NCBI RefSeq assembly: GCF_001579805.1
Contig: NZ_CP014546.1
Coordinates: 1,178,001 to 1,242,000, forward strand
Reading direction: 5' to 3'
Length of the DNA stretch: 64,000 nucleotides
From: Pseudomonas azotoformans
GTDB lineage: Bacteria; Pseudomonadota; Gammaproteobacteria; Pseudomonadales; Pseudomonadaceae
Part shown: piece after piece, positions 36,046-44,682 of the stretch
Numbering within the stretch: position 1 is the first letter of the stretch
Layout: each line of letters starts with the position of its first letter
Position numbers and translations under genes: made by a program
Notes under the pieces: model-generated
Told to the model about the DNA's origin: nothing
The model's input: only the letters and a program-made list of their open reading frames with translations
Databases searched by the model: none

Positions 36046-36633
36046 ATGCTTGCACGCTTCTCGATCCTCGCCGTGGTTGCCCTGCTGGCCAGCGGTTGCT
36101 CCAACACCTCGCCTGTACTGGGCAGCAAGAACATCAACTACGGCGACACCAAGGCCGTGGAAACGATCACCAACGAGTTCGGCTCCACCGACCTGCAGAT
36201 GATCGCCGAAAGCATGACCCGCTCCCTCGCCCAGTCCGGCATCCTGCAGGGCCGCCCGGTGGTGCAGGTGTATGACGTAAAGAACAAAACCAGCGAGTAC
36301 ATCGATACCCGCGAGATCACCACGTCGATCAAGACCCAGCTGATGAAGACCGGCACCGCCCGCTTCGCCAGCGACAACACCGACATGCAAAGCCAGGTCG
36401 ACCAGCTCAAGCTGCAGAACCAGAGCGGCCTGTACAAGAAGTCCACCGTCAGCAAGACCGGCAACATGGTCGCCGCCAAGTACCGCCTGGAAGGCTCCAT
36501 CAGTTCCATCGTCAAGCGCAGCTCGGACTACAAGGACGTGTTCTACAAATTCAGCCTGCAACTGGTCGACGTCGAGAGCGGCCTGGCCGAATGGATGGAC
36601 GAAAAAGAAATCCGCAAGACCACGGAGCGCTAA
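36046..36633 (+). CDS. lpoB: Penicillin-binding protein activator LpoB
   Basis: 195 residues. Lipoprotein with lipobox LLASGC and a short linker before the globular domain. The LpoB domain has 'TDLQMIAESMTRSLAQSG', 'VVQVYDVKNKTSEYIDTREITTSIKTQLMKTG', 'RYRLEGSISSIVK'-like and 'LQLVDVESGLAEWMDEKEIRK' elements. LpoB reaches from the outer membrane through peptidoglycan to stimulate PBP1b. In pseudomonads a different lipoprotein, LpoP, is the known PBP1b activator, so the partner of this LpoB-like protein is uncertain. Confidence 0.88.
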   Translation: MLARFSILAVVALLASGCSNTSPVLGSKNINYGDTKAVETITNEFGSTDLQMIAESMTRSLAQSGILQGRPVVQVYDVKNKTSEYIDTREITTSIKTQLMKTGTARFASDNTDMQSQVDQLKLQNQSGLYKKSTVSKTGNMVAAKYRLEGSISSIVKRSSDYKDVFYKFSLQLVDVESGLAEWMDEKEIRKTTER

Positions 36634-36636
36634 GCA

Positions 36637-37377
36637 ATGCGTGCATGGATCGGCATGATCGGCCTGCTGTGCGCCTTTGGCGCCTCGGCCGCCCCGAAGA
36701 TCGCGGTGACCGACCTGGCCTACGAGGCGCGGGTCGAGGAATATATCCACCAGGTGTCGGCCAGCAACAACTTCCAGGCAAGCGCCTACCACGCCAGCGG
36801 TGCGTCGAACTACAGCGAGTACGAAAGCCGTACCAGCTACATCGAACAGACCGAGCTGCGTAAATTCAGCGGCGACATCAAGGGCGAGATTCTCAAGTCG
36901 CGTCAGTTCCAGCTGGTACAGGGCACGCCCTACACCGCAGATGCCAAGGGTGACGTCTACGACGTGATCAAGCGCATCAAGGCCGGTCACTTCAAGGGCG
37001 CGGACTATGTGCTGTTCGGCACCCTGTCGGACATCGACTTCACCCAGGACATCAACGCCCTGGACCACACCAACAGCTACTCGGCCGTACTGGGCCTGAC
37101 GTTGGTGGCGGATTTCAGCCTGATCAACACGCGCACCTACGAGATCACCTCGGCGTTCACCGCCATGGGTGAAGGCCAGGACACCAAGCTGGTGAACAGC
37201 CGCGATGTGCGCGTGAGCCTGAACCGGCCGCGCGTGGTGAAGGACGTGTCGAAAGCACTGGGTGAGGATGTGGCGCGGCAGTTGGCGGAGCAATTGGGGG
37301 GCGGGTATCAAGACCCGGGCAAGCCGGCGCTGCGCAACAACCTGCCAAGGGATGAAGCACCCAAAATCCTGCGTTGA
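36637..37377 (+). CDS. LpoB/CsgG-like periplasmic protein
   Basis: 246 residues. Signal peptide 1-19 ends in ASA without a lipobox Cys, so it is probably periplasmic and soluble. Elements 'IAVTDLAYE', 'LKSRQFQLVQG', 'GADYVLFGTLSDIDF' and 'VADFSLINTRTYEITSAF' resemble the CsgG/LpoB fold. Located three bases after lpoB, as the last gene of the operon. It carries an insert with Tyr/Ser-rich sequence (residues about 38-70). Paralogous function to LpoB is inferred. Confidence 0.75.
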   Translation: MRAWIGMIGLLCAFGASAAPKIAVTDLAYEARVEEYIHQVSASNNFQASAYHASGASNYSEYESRTSYIEQTELRKFSGDIKGEILKSRQFQLVQGTPYTADAKGDVYDVIKRIKAGHFKGADYVLFGTLSDIDFTQDINALDHTNSYSAVLGLTLVADFSLINTRTYEITSAFTAMGEGQDTKLVNSRDVRVSLNRPRVVKDVSKALGEDVARQLAEQLGGGYQDPGKPALRNNLPRDEAPKILR

Positions 37378-37381
37378 ACCC

Positions 37382-37409
37382 TGTAGGAGCCGGCTTTCCG
37401 GCTCCTACA
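37382..37409. repeat. REP-like palindrome of the GTAGGAGC type, terminator position
   Basis: TGTAGGAGCCGG, four bases, CCGGCTCCTACA: perfect 12-base-pair hairpin between the convergent stops of the LpoB-like and LysE genes. Its sequence is a different family from the three larger REPINs. Likely stops transcription from the operon, but no T-run is visible. Confidence 0.75.
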
Positions 37410-37413
37410 ACGG

Positions 37414-38046
37414 TTACGCGGTCGCGCGATGAAGGCTGGCGAGAAAGCCAGCCGCCCCAACAAACAACCCGGCAAACGTACGGTTCATACGCTTCTGTTG
37501 TTTAGGCGTACGCAACAGGCGCAATACCTTCGACGCCAACCCCGTATACCCCGCCATCACCACCATATCGACGCAGATCATCGTCGCACCCAGGATCAGG
37601 TACTGGGTCAGCAGCGGCGCCTGCGGGTTCACGAACTGCGGCAGCACCGCCAGCATGAACACCAAGGCCTTGGGGTTGCTGGCATTCACCAGGAAACCAC
37701 GGAACATCATCGCCATCGGCTTGCCGATCGGGCGCACGGCCGCGTCATCGGTCATGTCCATGGGCAACGCGCGCCATTGCTTGATGGCCAGATACACCAG
37801 GTACGCGACGCCAAACCATTTGATTGCATAGAACGCGGTGGAGGATGTCGCCAGGATGGCACCCAGGCCGCATGCCACGACGGCAATCTGCATCGCCAGG
37901 CCCAGTTGCAGGCCAATCGCGTTCCAGTAACCGCGCAGGAAACCATATTGCAGGCCGCTGGACATCGAGGCGATGGCGCCAGCGCCAGGGGAAAGGGAGA
38001 TGATCCAACTGGCCAGGAAAAAGGCCAGCCACGTATCGAGTGCCAT
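37414..38046 (-). CDS. LysE/RhtB family amino acid exporter
   Basis: 210 residues with about six membrane segments. The family signature near the start is clear: 'ISLSPGAGAIASMSSGLQYG' (SPGP-like, here SPGA) and 'RGFLVNASNPKALVFMLAVLPQFV' (NPK). These proteins export amino acids or their derivatives such as homoserine. Start at 38046 (MALDTW) rather than four codons earlier. Single gene. Confidence 0.9.
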   Translation of the reverse strand: MALDTWLAFFLASWIISLSPGAGAIASMSSGLQYGFLRGYWNAIGLQLGLAMQIAVVACGLGAILATSSTAFYAIKWFGVAYLVYLAIKQWRALPMDMTDDAAVRPIGKPMAMMFRGFLVNASNPKALVFMLAVLPQFVNPQAPLLTQYLILGATMICVDMVVMAGYTGLASKVLRLLRTPKQQKRMNRTFAGLFVGAAGFLASLHRATA

Positions 38047-38134
38047 TACACACCTCAAGAGGGAGTTTGCTGTTGTGCCTTAAGCTAACTCCGCCGACCA
38101 AAGGCTGGCTATAGATTTTTACAAGATGTGAATA

Positions 38135-38707
38135 CTAGCGGTCGCCCGGAAACACATGGGTACCTGGCCAACGCCGCACCGAACGCTGGAAAAACAGGCT
38201 GTTGGGCACTTGCACCATCGCGCTGTCAGTCCCCGCTTCTGCCACTTCGATCAACGTGGTGTAGAGCAGATTGATCGCCACGACCCGGCCCTTCACCCCT
38301 GGTTTGTCGACGGTATCCACCAATTCGACGATATCGCCCAGGCGAAACGGCCCGACGGTGAAGATCAGGATGGCGCACAGCAGGTTGGACAACACCGACC
38401 ACATGGCGAAGAACGCCACGGCTGCGACCGCGACAAACCCGGACAACGCCGTCCACAGCACTGTGGCGGACACACCCAGGCGGCCCAGCACGAAGATCAG
38501 CGCACTGCCCATGATCAGCCAGCGCAAGCCACCGCGCAGCGGCATCAGCAGCTGCGGCGGGAATGGGTAGCGCTCACCCAGCCGGGTCAGGCCTTTGGCG
38601 ACGAAGCGCTGGGCAAGGTAACCCGCCAGCAGGATGAGCAGGATTTGCACGCCAACCCAGACGGGCTCGACCCACTGTGTCGGTATCGGCAGCTGCAACG
38701 CTTCCAT
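38135..38707 (-). CDS. Small mechanosensitive channel (MscS family)
   Basis: 190 residues, shorter than MscS (286). Two or three N-terminal membrane segments, then the pore helix region 'TVLWTALSGFVAVAAVAFFAMWSVLSNLLCAILIF' and the beta domain 'GPFRLGDIVELVDTVDKPGVKGRVVAINLLYTTL' with 'VQVPNSLFF', all MscS hallmarks. The C-terminal alpha-beta domain is missing. Start overlaps the stop of the ABC-F gene by one base (TGATG). Confidence 0.87.
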   Translation of the reverse strand: MEALQLPIPTQWVEPVWVGVQILLILLAGYLAQRFVAKGLTRLGERYPFPPQLLMPLRGGLRWLIMGSALIFVLGRLGVSATVLWTALSGFVAVAAVAFFAMWSVLSNLLCAILIFTVGPFRLGDIVELVDTVDKPGVKGRVVAINLLYTTLIEVAEAGTDSAMVQVPNSLFFQRSVRRWPGTHVFPGDR

Positions 38708-40617
38708 CAGGACAGCGCCTCCAGCTCCGCTTGCAGGGTTTCGAGCAATTCGAGAGCTTCCATCCAGGTCTCCTCCAATTGCCCTTCACGCACCTTGAGC
38801 TTGGCCTGTTCGGCCAGCAGGTCGCGCAACTCATCCTTGCGGGCGGCCTCGTAGACGGCGCTGTCGCCCAGGCTGGCTTCGATCTTGGCCAGGCGCTCAT
38901 GCACCTTGCCCAACTCGGCTTCCAGCTTGTCAGCCTCACGCTTGTGCGGCGCGAGTTGCTGACGCAACGCGGCGGCGGCTTGGCGCTGGGCCTTTTTGTC
39001 GGTCTTGTCCGGGTTGACCGGGGTGTTGCTGACCGGCGCGTTGCGCAGGCGGTAGTCCGTCAGCCAGCGCGCGTAGTCGTCCAGGTCGCCGTCGAATTCC
39101 TCGACTTTGCCGTCCGCCACCAGCAGGAAGTTATCCGTGGTGCTCTTGAGCAAATGGCGATCGTGAGACACCACCAGTACCGCGCCGCTGAACTCCTGCA
39201 GGGCCATGGTCAGCGCCAGGCGCATTTCCAGGTCCAGGTGGTTGGTCGGTTCGTCGAGCAGCAGCAGGTTCGGACGGTCCCAGGCGATCAATGCCAGGGC
39301 CAGACGGGCTTTTTCGCCGCCGGAGAAGTTCAGCACCGGCTCGTCGATGCGCGCACCACGGAAGTCGAAACCACCGAGGAAATCGCGCAGGGTTTGTTCG
39401 CGCTCGGTCGGCGCCAGGCGCTGCAGGTGCAGCAACGGGCTGGCCTTGGAATCGAGAGAGTCCAGCTGATGCTGGGCGAAGTAGCCCACCACCGTGTTCT
39501 CGCCACGGGTCAGGCGGCCGGCCAATGGCGACAGCTCACCCGACAGGTTCTTGATCAGCGTCGACTTACCCGCACCGTTAGGGCCGAGTAAACCAATGCG
39601 CGCACCCGGCGTGAGTTGCAGCTTCACTTTTTCCAGGATGGTTTTGTCGCCATAACCCAGGCGTGCATCGGAGAGATCCAGCAACGGGCTGGAGATCTTC
39701 ACCGACTCGCGAAACACGAAGTCGAACGGCGAATCGACGTGGGCCGCCGACAGCTCCTCCATGCGCTCCAGTGCCTTGATCCGGCTTTGGGCCTGGCGGG
39801 CCTTGGTGGCCTGGGCCTTGAAGCGGGCAATGTAGCTTTCCATGTGCGCACGTTGCGCCTGTTGCTTCTCGAACGCCTGTTGCTGCTGGGCCAGGCGTTC
39901 GGCACGAGCACGTTCGAACGCGGTGTAGCCGCCACGGTACAGCGTGATTTTCTTCTGTTCGACGTGGGCGATGTTGTCGACCACGGCGTCGAGGAAATCC
40001 CGGTCGTGGGAAATCAGCAGCAAGGTGCCCTGGTAACTCTTGAGGAAGTCTTCCAGCCACAGGATCGCATCGAGGTCCAAGTGGTTGGTCGGTTCGTCGA
40101 GCAGCAACAGGTCCGACGGGCACATCAGGGCCTGGGCCAGGTTCAGGCGCATGCGCCAGCCGCCGGAGAAGTCCGCGACCGGACGGTCCATCTGCTCGTT
40201 GGTAAAGCCAAGGCCGGCGAGCATCTTGCGGGCGCGGGCATCGGCGGTGTAGCCGTCGGCGCTGTCGAGCTCCGAGTGCAGGCGGGCCTGGGCGGCGCCG
40301 TCCTGGGCTTTCTCGGCCTCGGCCAGGTCGTGTTGCACCTGGCGCAGGCGCAGGTCGCCATCGAGCACGTAGTCGATCGCGATGCGGTCCAGGGTGTCGA
40401 TCTCCTGGCGCATATGGGCGATGCGCCAGTCGGCCGGCAGCAAGCAGTCCCCGGAATCCGGGGTCAGCTCACCCAGCAACAGGGCGAACAACGTGGATTT
40501 GCCGGCGCCGTTGGCACCGATCAGGCCGGCTTTGTGACCGGCGTGCAGGGTCAGCTCGGCGTCTTCGAGAAGACGTTGCGGGCCACGCTGTAATGTTAGG
40601 CTTTGAAGTCGGATCAT
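38707..40617 (-). CDS. ABC-F family ATPase, YheS-like
   Basis: 636 residues, the length of YheS. Two ABC cassettes: Walker A 'GANGAGKST' and 'GPNGAGKST', signatures 'FSGGW' and 'FSGGEKARLALA', Walker B 'LLLDEPTNHLDL' twice. The linker between them is a charged helical arm ('RARAERLAQQQQAFEKQQAQRAHMESYIARF') and the C-terminus is a coiled coil with Lys/Glu repeats. ABC-F proteins act on the ribosome E site; they are not transporters. Start at 40617 (MIRLQSLTL); the frame continues about 100 codons upstream over the divergent gene but is not coding. Confidence 0.94.
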   Translation of the reverse strand: MIRLQSLTLQRGPQRLLEDAELTLHAGHKAGLIGANGAGKSTLFALLLGELTPDSGDCLLPADWRIAHMRQEIDTLDRIAIDYVLDGDLRLRQVQHDLAEAEKAQDGAAQARLHSELDSADGYTADARARKMLAGLGFTNEQMDRPVADFSGGWRMRLNLAQALMCPSDLLLLDEPTNHLDLDAILWLEDFLKSYQGTLLLISHDRDFLDAVVDNIAHVEQKKITLYRGGYTAFERARAERLAQQQQAFEKQQAQRAHMESYIARFKAQATKARQAQSRIKALERMEELSAAHVDSPFDFVFRESVKISSPLLDLSDARLGYGDKTILEKVKLQLTPGARIGLLGPNGAGKSTLIKNLSGELSPLAGRLTRGENTVVGYFAQHQLDSLDSKASPLLHLQRLAPTEREQTLRDFLGGFDFRGARIDEPVLNFSGGEKARLALALIAWDRPNLLLLDEPTNHLDLEMRLALTMALQEFSGAVLVVSHDRHLLKSTTDNFLLVADGKVEEFDGDLDDYARWLTDYRLRNAPVSNTPVNPDKTDKKAQRQAAAALRQQLAPHKREADKLEAELGKVHERLAKIEASLGDSAVYEAARKDELRDLLAEQAKLKVREGQLEETWMEALELLETLQAELEALS

Positions 40618-40667
40618 AATGGCGGCGGAGTCTACCAGCTTCGTTCGCCGCTGGCTTGGGTGTGAAT

Positions 40668-41135
40668 ATGTGCGCTGACCTGTGGAGCTTTGCCCTCTCG
40701 ACTTACGCCCGCCCGGGCGTGGAGGCCGCTTGCCTGCGTTTGCAGGCACAAGGGGCAGACGTGTGCCTGTTGTTGTGTGGCGCGTGGTTGGAGCAGCGTG
40801 CGGTGACAGTGACCGCCGAGCGTATACAGGCGCTGAGACAGGTCGCCAGGCCTTGGCAGACAGGCGTGATCGAACCGTTAAGACACCTACGCACTCAATG
40901 GCGCGCCATGGCACAGCAAGATAGGGATTTGGCGGGATTACGCGAACGGGTCAAGGCCCTGGAGCTGGACGCCGAACAGCAGTTGCTGGCACGTCTGGAA
41001 GCGTTGGCGCAACTGTGGCAGATGGGTGATGCGATGGGTCAGCAACGATGGCTGGAAGGACTGGCGGCTGAGGATGCCGCCAACCTTGACCACGACGCGC
41101 TGCAACAGCTGCGCGTCGTGGCCACCAACACTTAG
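40668..41135 (+). CDS. TIGR02444 family protein
   Basis: 155 residues. Conserved features of TIGR02444 are 'LWSFALSTYARPGVEAACLRLQAQGADVCLLLCG.W' and 'RPWQTGVIEPLRHLRTQWR', followed by helices. Function unknown; conserved in gammaproteobacteria. Probably cytoplasmic. Start at ATG 40668 rather than the TTG 12 bases earlier. Its stop lies inside the algP 3' end (four-base overlap, convergent). Confidence 0.85.
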   Translation: MCADLWSFALSTYARPGVEAACLRLQAQGADVCLLLCGAWLEQRAVTVTAERIQALRQVARPWQTGVIEPLRHLRTQWRAMAQQDRDLAGLRERVKALELDAEQQLLARLEALAQLWQMGDAMGQQRWLEGLAAEDAANLDHDALQQLRVVATNT

Positions 41136-42331
41136 GAAGCGCTGGTTGGGGTGGTGCTTGTCGCTACCGGGGCAGTCGTGCTGCTGGCCGGTGCAGTTGG
41201 AGCGGTGGACGCTACCGGGGCAGCCGGTGTTGCTGGCTTGGCCGGTGCTGGTTTTGCGGCAGCTGGCTTGGCAACGGCGGGCTTCGCTGCGGCTGGTTTG
41301 GCAGCTGGTTTTGCAGCAGCAGGTTTTGCAGCTGGCTTGGCGGCCGGTTTTGCAGCAGCAGGTTTTGCAGCTGGCTTGGCGGCCGGTTTCGCAGCAGCAG
41401 GTTTAGCAGCTGGCTTGGCGGCCGGTTTCGCAGCAGCAGGTTTAGCAGCTGGCTTGGCGGCCGGTTTCGCAGCAGCAGGTTTAGCCACTGGCTTAGCGGC
41501 TGGTTTTGCAGCAGCGGTTTTAGCCACTGGCTTAGCGACTGGTTTTGCAGCAGCGGTTTTAGCAGCTGGCTTGGCGGCTGGTTTTGCAGCAGCGGTTTTA
41601 GCAACTGGCTTGGCGGCTGGTTTTGCAGCAGCGGTTTTAGCAGTTGGCTTGGCGGCTGGTTTTGCAGCAGCGGTTTTAGCAGTTGGCTTGGCGGCTGGTT
41701 TTGCAGCAGCGGTTTTAGCGGCTGGCTTGGCGGCTGGTTTCGCAGCAGCGGTTTTAGCAGCTGGCTTGGCGGCTGGTTTTGCAGCAGCGGTTTTAGCAGC
41801 TGGCTTGGCGGCTGGTTTCGCAGCAGCAGTTTTGGCAGCAGGTTTTGCCGCAGCTTTAGCAGGTGCCTTTGCAGCAACAGCTTTGCTCGCTGGCTTTTTC
41901 GCCGCGCTCGCTGCAACCGCTTTTGCAGGGGTACGAGCACCCAGCACTTTAGCCACAGCTTCTTTCACACGACCAACGCCCTGGGCCAGCTTCAGGCTTT
42001 CCTGGGCATCTTTTTTCAGTTGGGAAATATAGGCGCGGGTTTCAGCTTGGCGATCCTTGAGGGCGTCCAGCAGGTCCTCAAGTTCTTTGACAGCGTCTTT
42101 GGCTTTGGCTTGTGCCTTGGCCTTGCCGGCAGTGGCGGCGTCTTGCAGTTTGGTGCGGGATTTGTGCAGCTTCTCTTGCGCTTTACCGCGTTGTTTTTCC
42201 AGCTTGGCGAGCAGTTTTTCTGCATCGGCCAGAGCTTGGGAACAAGCGCTTTCCAGATGTTCGAGCAAGCTGCCCGAAAGTTGTTGGAGTAAATGCAACG
42301 GGGTATTAACAGGCTTCTGTTTGGCCGACAT
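41132..42331 (-). CDS. algP: AlgP histone H1-like protein
   Basis: 399 residues. The N-terminal 125 residues are helical and charged ('LLQQLSGSLLEHLESACSQALADAEKLLAKLEKQRGKAQEKLHKSR'), like an AlgP globular region. The rest is a low-complexity Ala/Lys/Pro tail built of AAKPAAKP-type units resembling histone H1. AlgP (AlgR3) binds DNA and affects alginate gene transcription in P. aeruginosa. Position beside algQ is conserved. The tail is encoded by a 39-bp tandem array and is probably variable between strains. Confidence 0.94.
   Translation of the reverse strand: MSAKQKPVNTPLHLLQQLSGSLLEHLESACSQALADAEKLLAKLEKQRGKAQEKLHKSRTKLQDAATAGKAKAQAKAKDAVKELEDLLDALKDRQAETRAYISQLKKDAQESLKLAQGVGRVKEAVAKVLGARTPAKAVAASAAKKPASKAVAAKAPAKAAAKPAAKTAAAKPAAKPAAKTAAAKPAAKPAAKTAAAKPAAKPAAKTAAAKPAAKPTAKTAAAKPAAKPTAKTAAAKPAAKPVAKTAAAKPAAKPAAKTAAAKPVAKPVAKTAAAKPAAKPVAKPAAAKPAAKPAAKPAAAKPAAKPAAKPAAAKPAAKPAAKPAAAKPAAKPAAKPAAAKPAAKPAAAKPAVAKPAAAKPAPAKPATPAAPVASTAPTAPASSTTAPVATSTTPTSAS
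41300..41840. repeat. 39-bp tandem repeats encoding the AlgP tail
   Basis: About 13-14 near-identical copies of a 39-base unit (13 residues, T/P-AAAKPAAKPxAK). Two subtypes, one with Thr and one with Pro at the first position, form separate blocks; single codons vary (Ala, Thr, Val). Array limits are approximate. Slipped-strand changes would add or drop 13 residues and keep the frame. Confidence 0.85.
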
Positions 42332-42523
42332 GGTTTACCTCCTGGCTGACGTGGGTGCGGCTCATACTAGCCCTCTGCTCTTACCGCCGCTAGGGCATGT
42401 TGACAGTATCGTTTGCCTTGCGTTGCACCGTGTGAAAATTCTTATCGATATAACGAAAATACGCGGCACTTTTTACCCTTTCACACTGGCATAATCCGTC
42501 GCACTTTCGGCGGGAGAATGCCC

Positions 42524-43201
42524 ATGTCGCGTTACCTTTTTCTTGTGCTGGGCTTGGCAATTTCGGTGGCCAATGCGAGCGATCAATCGTCGGCGAAAAC
42601 CGTTGACCAGAATCAGCATGACCTCGCCTACAGCCTGGGCGCCAGCCTCGGCGAACGCCTGCGCCAGGAGGTTCCCGACCTGCAAATCCAGGCGCTGATC
42701 GATGGTCTCAAGCAGGCCTACCAAGGCAAACCCCTGGCGCTGGATAATGCCCGTATCGAAGCGATCCTTGCCCAACACGAAGCGCAAAACGACGCCGACG
42801 CGCAGGCGCCTCAAAGCGAAAAAGCACTCGCGGCCGAACAACAATTCCTGAGCAAAGAAAAAGCAGCAAAAGGCGTACGCGAATTGGCGGATGGGATCCT
42901 GCTGACTGAACTCACTCCCGGCACCGGTGAAAAACCCAAAGCCAGCGACCAGGTCCAAGTGAAATACGTGGGGCGGTTACCCGATGGGACAGTGTTCGAC
43001 CAGAGCACACAACCACAATGGTTTCGTCTGAACAGTGTGATCAGCGGCTGGAGCAGCGCCTTGCAACAGATGCCGGTGGGAGCAAAATGGCGCCTGGTGA
43101 TTCCATCGGCCCAGGCCTATGGCGCCGATGGCGCCGGCGAATTGATTGCGCCTTACACGCCACTGGTGTTCGAGATCGAATTGCTCGGCACGCGCCCTTG
43201 A
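42524..43201 (+). CDS. FKBP-type peptidyl-prolyl isomerase
   Basis: 225 residues. Signal peptide 1-17 (VANAS). An N-terminal dimerisation helix region ('SYSLGASLGERLRQEVPDLQIQALIDGLKQAYQGKPLALD') precedes the FKBP domain with 'VQVKYVGRLPDGTVFDQS' and 'WSSALQQMPVGAKWRLVIPSAQAYG'. Periplasmic folding helper (FkpA/Mip type). Start at 42524 after CGGGAGA; an ATG two codons earlier is possible. Divergent from algP. Confidence 0.9.
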   Translation: MSRYLFLVLGLAISVANASDQSSAKTVDQNQHDLAYSLGASLGERLRQEVPDLQIQALIDGLKQAYQGKPLALDNARIEAILAQHEAQNDADAQAPQSEKALAAEQQFLSKEKAAKGVRELADGILLTELTPGTGEKPKASDQVQVKYVGRLPDGTVFDQSTQPQWFRLNSVISGWSSALQQMPVGAKWRLVIPSAQAYGADGAGELIAPYTPLVFEIELLGTRP

Positions 43202-43207
43202 GACAAT

Positions 43208-43238
43208 AAAAAACGGTGCGTCATGCGCACCGTTTTTT
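43208..43238. terminator. Bidirectional terminator between FKBP gene and algQ
   Basis: AAAAAACGGTGCG, five-base loop, CGCACCGTTTTTT. T-runs on both strands serve the convergent genes. Confidence 0.9.
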
Positions 43239-43256
43239 GTATATCGCTATCGAGGG

Positions 43257-43715
43257 TCAAGCCTGGGTAGCAGACTCTTCCTTGTGAGCGTTGTGCAGCA
43301 CTTCGATCAAGCAGTCTTCCAGCTCGAATCGTTCGTGCAGCAACGCGCCCAATTCTTTGAATTTATCTGCCACGCAGTTACCCGCATCACACAGGTCGGT
43401 GAACTCAAGCAGCTTTTCGGTGATGACATCGATGCGCGGGTAAAGGGTCTCAGCCAAATCCAGGCCACGCTGATCGTCGAAGGCTTCCGCCTCCTTGGTC
43501 AGTTGTTCGTAGACGCCGAAATGACCGGCTGACACGTAGTCCACCAACACACCGCAGAAATCCTGCAACGGTTCGCGGTTCTGCGCCAGTGCCTCGGGCT
43601 TGGCGCCGAGCGCATCAAAGGCCCGAACCAGTTCGTGACGTGCCTTCAGCCAGCTGTCGATCAGCTTGTGCACCCCACCCCAGCGTTCCTGAGCATTCTG
43701 ACAACTTTCCAGCAT
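43257..43715 (-). CDS. algQ: Anti-sigma-70 factor Rsd/AlgQ
   Basis: 152 residues, all helical. '[20 protein letters not shown]', '[20 protein letters not shown]' and '[10 protein letters not shown]' match Rsd/AlgQ. It binds region 4 of the housekeeping sigma factor and affects alginate and siderophore expression in P. aeruginosa. Here it lies in the conserved dsbH-algQ-FKBP-algP order. Confidence 0.95.
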   Translation of the reverse strand: MLESCQNAQERWGGVHKLIDSWLKARHELVRAFDALGAKPEALAQNREPLQDFCGVLVDYVSAGHFGVYEQLTKEAEAFDDQRGLDLAETLYPRIDVITEKLLEFTDLCDAGNCVADKFKELGALLHERFELEDCLIEVLHNAHKEESATQA

Positions 43716-43924
43716 GATGATCTCTCTTCCCTATAGGGGCGCTGCCGCCTGGTGCCCGCGCAACACTTCAAGGATAAAGCAGCAACCGGACAAGGCCGCA
43801 TCTGACAAACGGTTTCAATAACACGTGCGGGCCAGATTATGCCCGCATGACTATGGCTTCAAGGTACGCAGGAGAGAAAGTTCATACAAGTGTTTAATCC
43901 CGTCCTACAAACTGCGACCGGCAT

Positions 43925-44446
43925 TCAGCGCCTCGCCGGACGCAAACGCTGGCTCAACAACAGCCGTGAAAACTGCATGGCGCCGAGGATCAACATCCCG
44001 ACGAAGAACAGCAGGCTCCACTCCGGCAGGCTCAAGTCGAACAGTGTCCAGTTGATCTCCACACAATCGACAGTGCCTTTGACAGTCAATTGCAGGGCCT
44101 GCCAAAACGACAGGTTTTCGATCATGTAGTGCAGGCTTGGCCAGCAGTCAGCCACCTGCTCCGGTGCGGCGTTTTGTAGCAATACCTGGCGCGCGGCGGT
44201 CATGGCGCCAAGCAACGCGAAGCCCATGCTTGCCAGCCCATACAGACAGCTCACGGAGCGCTTGGGGTTATGGATCGCGGCAACCAGATTGATCAATGTG
44301 AATGCAGCCAGGAACCCCCTTTGCACCTGACACAGGAAGCAAGGGCGCAAGGAGACACCGAATTCAAGGTAAAAGGACGCGCCCAATGTCAGCGCACCGG
44401 CCAGGAACGCAAGGAAAAACAAGGAGCGTGAAGGGGCCAAAGGCAT
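43925..44446 (-). CDS. dsbH: Disulfide bond oxidoreductase DsbB/DsbH
   Basis: 173 residues, four membrane segments. First Cys pair CFLC at 36-39 and second at Cys101 and Cys128, both needed for DsbB-type transfer of electrons from DsbA to quinone. Pseudomonas has two DsbB paralogs; the copy beside hemY and algQ is DsbH. Single gene between hemY and algQ, with gaps on either side. Confidence 0.92.
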   Translation of the reverse strand: MPLAPSRSLFFLAFLAGALTLGASFYLEFGVSLRPCFLCQVQRGFLAAFTLINLVAAIHNPKRSVSCLYGLASMGFALLGAMTAARQVLLQNAAPEQVADCWPSLHYMIENLSFWQALQLTVKGTVDCVEINWTLFDLSLPEWSLLFFVGMLILGAMQFSRLLLSQRLRPARR

Positions 44447-44475
44447 GCTTTATCCGCATCGCGAAAGATAGGTCG

Positions 44476-44592
44476 CTACGGTAGAGGAAAGGCCTGACCC
44501 CTTTCAATACATGCCAGAGCAGACGATTCCGCGAGAGGGTAAGGACTTCCCGCCAGAAGATGGAAGACGTTGGGCTGTTGAGCGTCAGACAT
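44476..44592 (-). CDS. Possible 38-residue small protein, doubtful
   Basis: Open frame starting at ATG (MSDAQQPNVFHLLAG...) that ends in 'QAFPLP', in the hemY-dsbH gap. No family recognised, no clear ribosome site and unusual composition, so it may not be translated. The same frame continues upstream to 44670. It could also be debris of a lost gene. Confidence 0.15.
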   Translation of the reverse strand: MSDAQQPNVFHLLAGSPYPLAESSALACIERGQAFPLP

Positions 44593-44682
44593 TGCCCACA
44601 AACGCTCTACAGCCAGTTTTTCCCATGGAATGAGGGGGTGGCGGCCAGTTATCTCCGGGCCGCTCCTCACCCATTTCCTACA

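Noticed and set aside
41300..41840. Regular repeats that might suggest a CRISPR array
   Set aside because: Units are contiguous without unique spacers, are in frame, and encode the AlgP tail; no cas genes nearby.
41151..42032. 293-residue plus-strand frame opposite algP
   Set aside because: It is a mirror of the Ala/Lys/Pro repeat region (Gly/Ala/Leu-rich); no start signal and explained by the repeat composition of algP.
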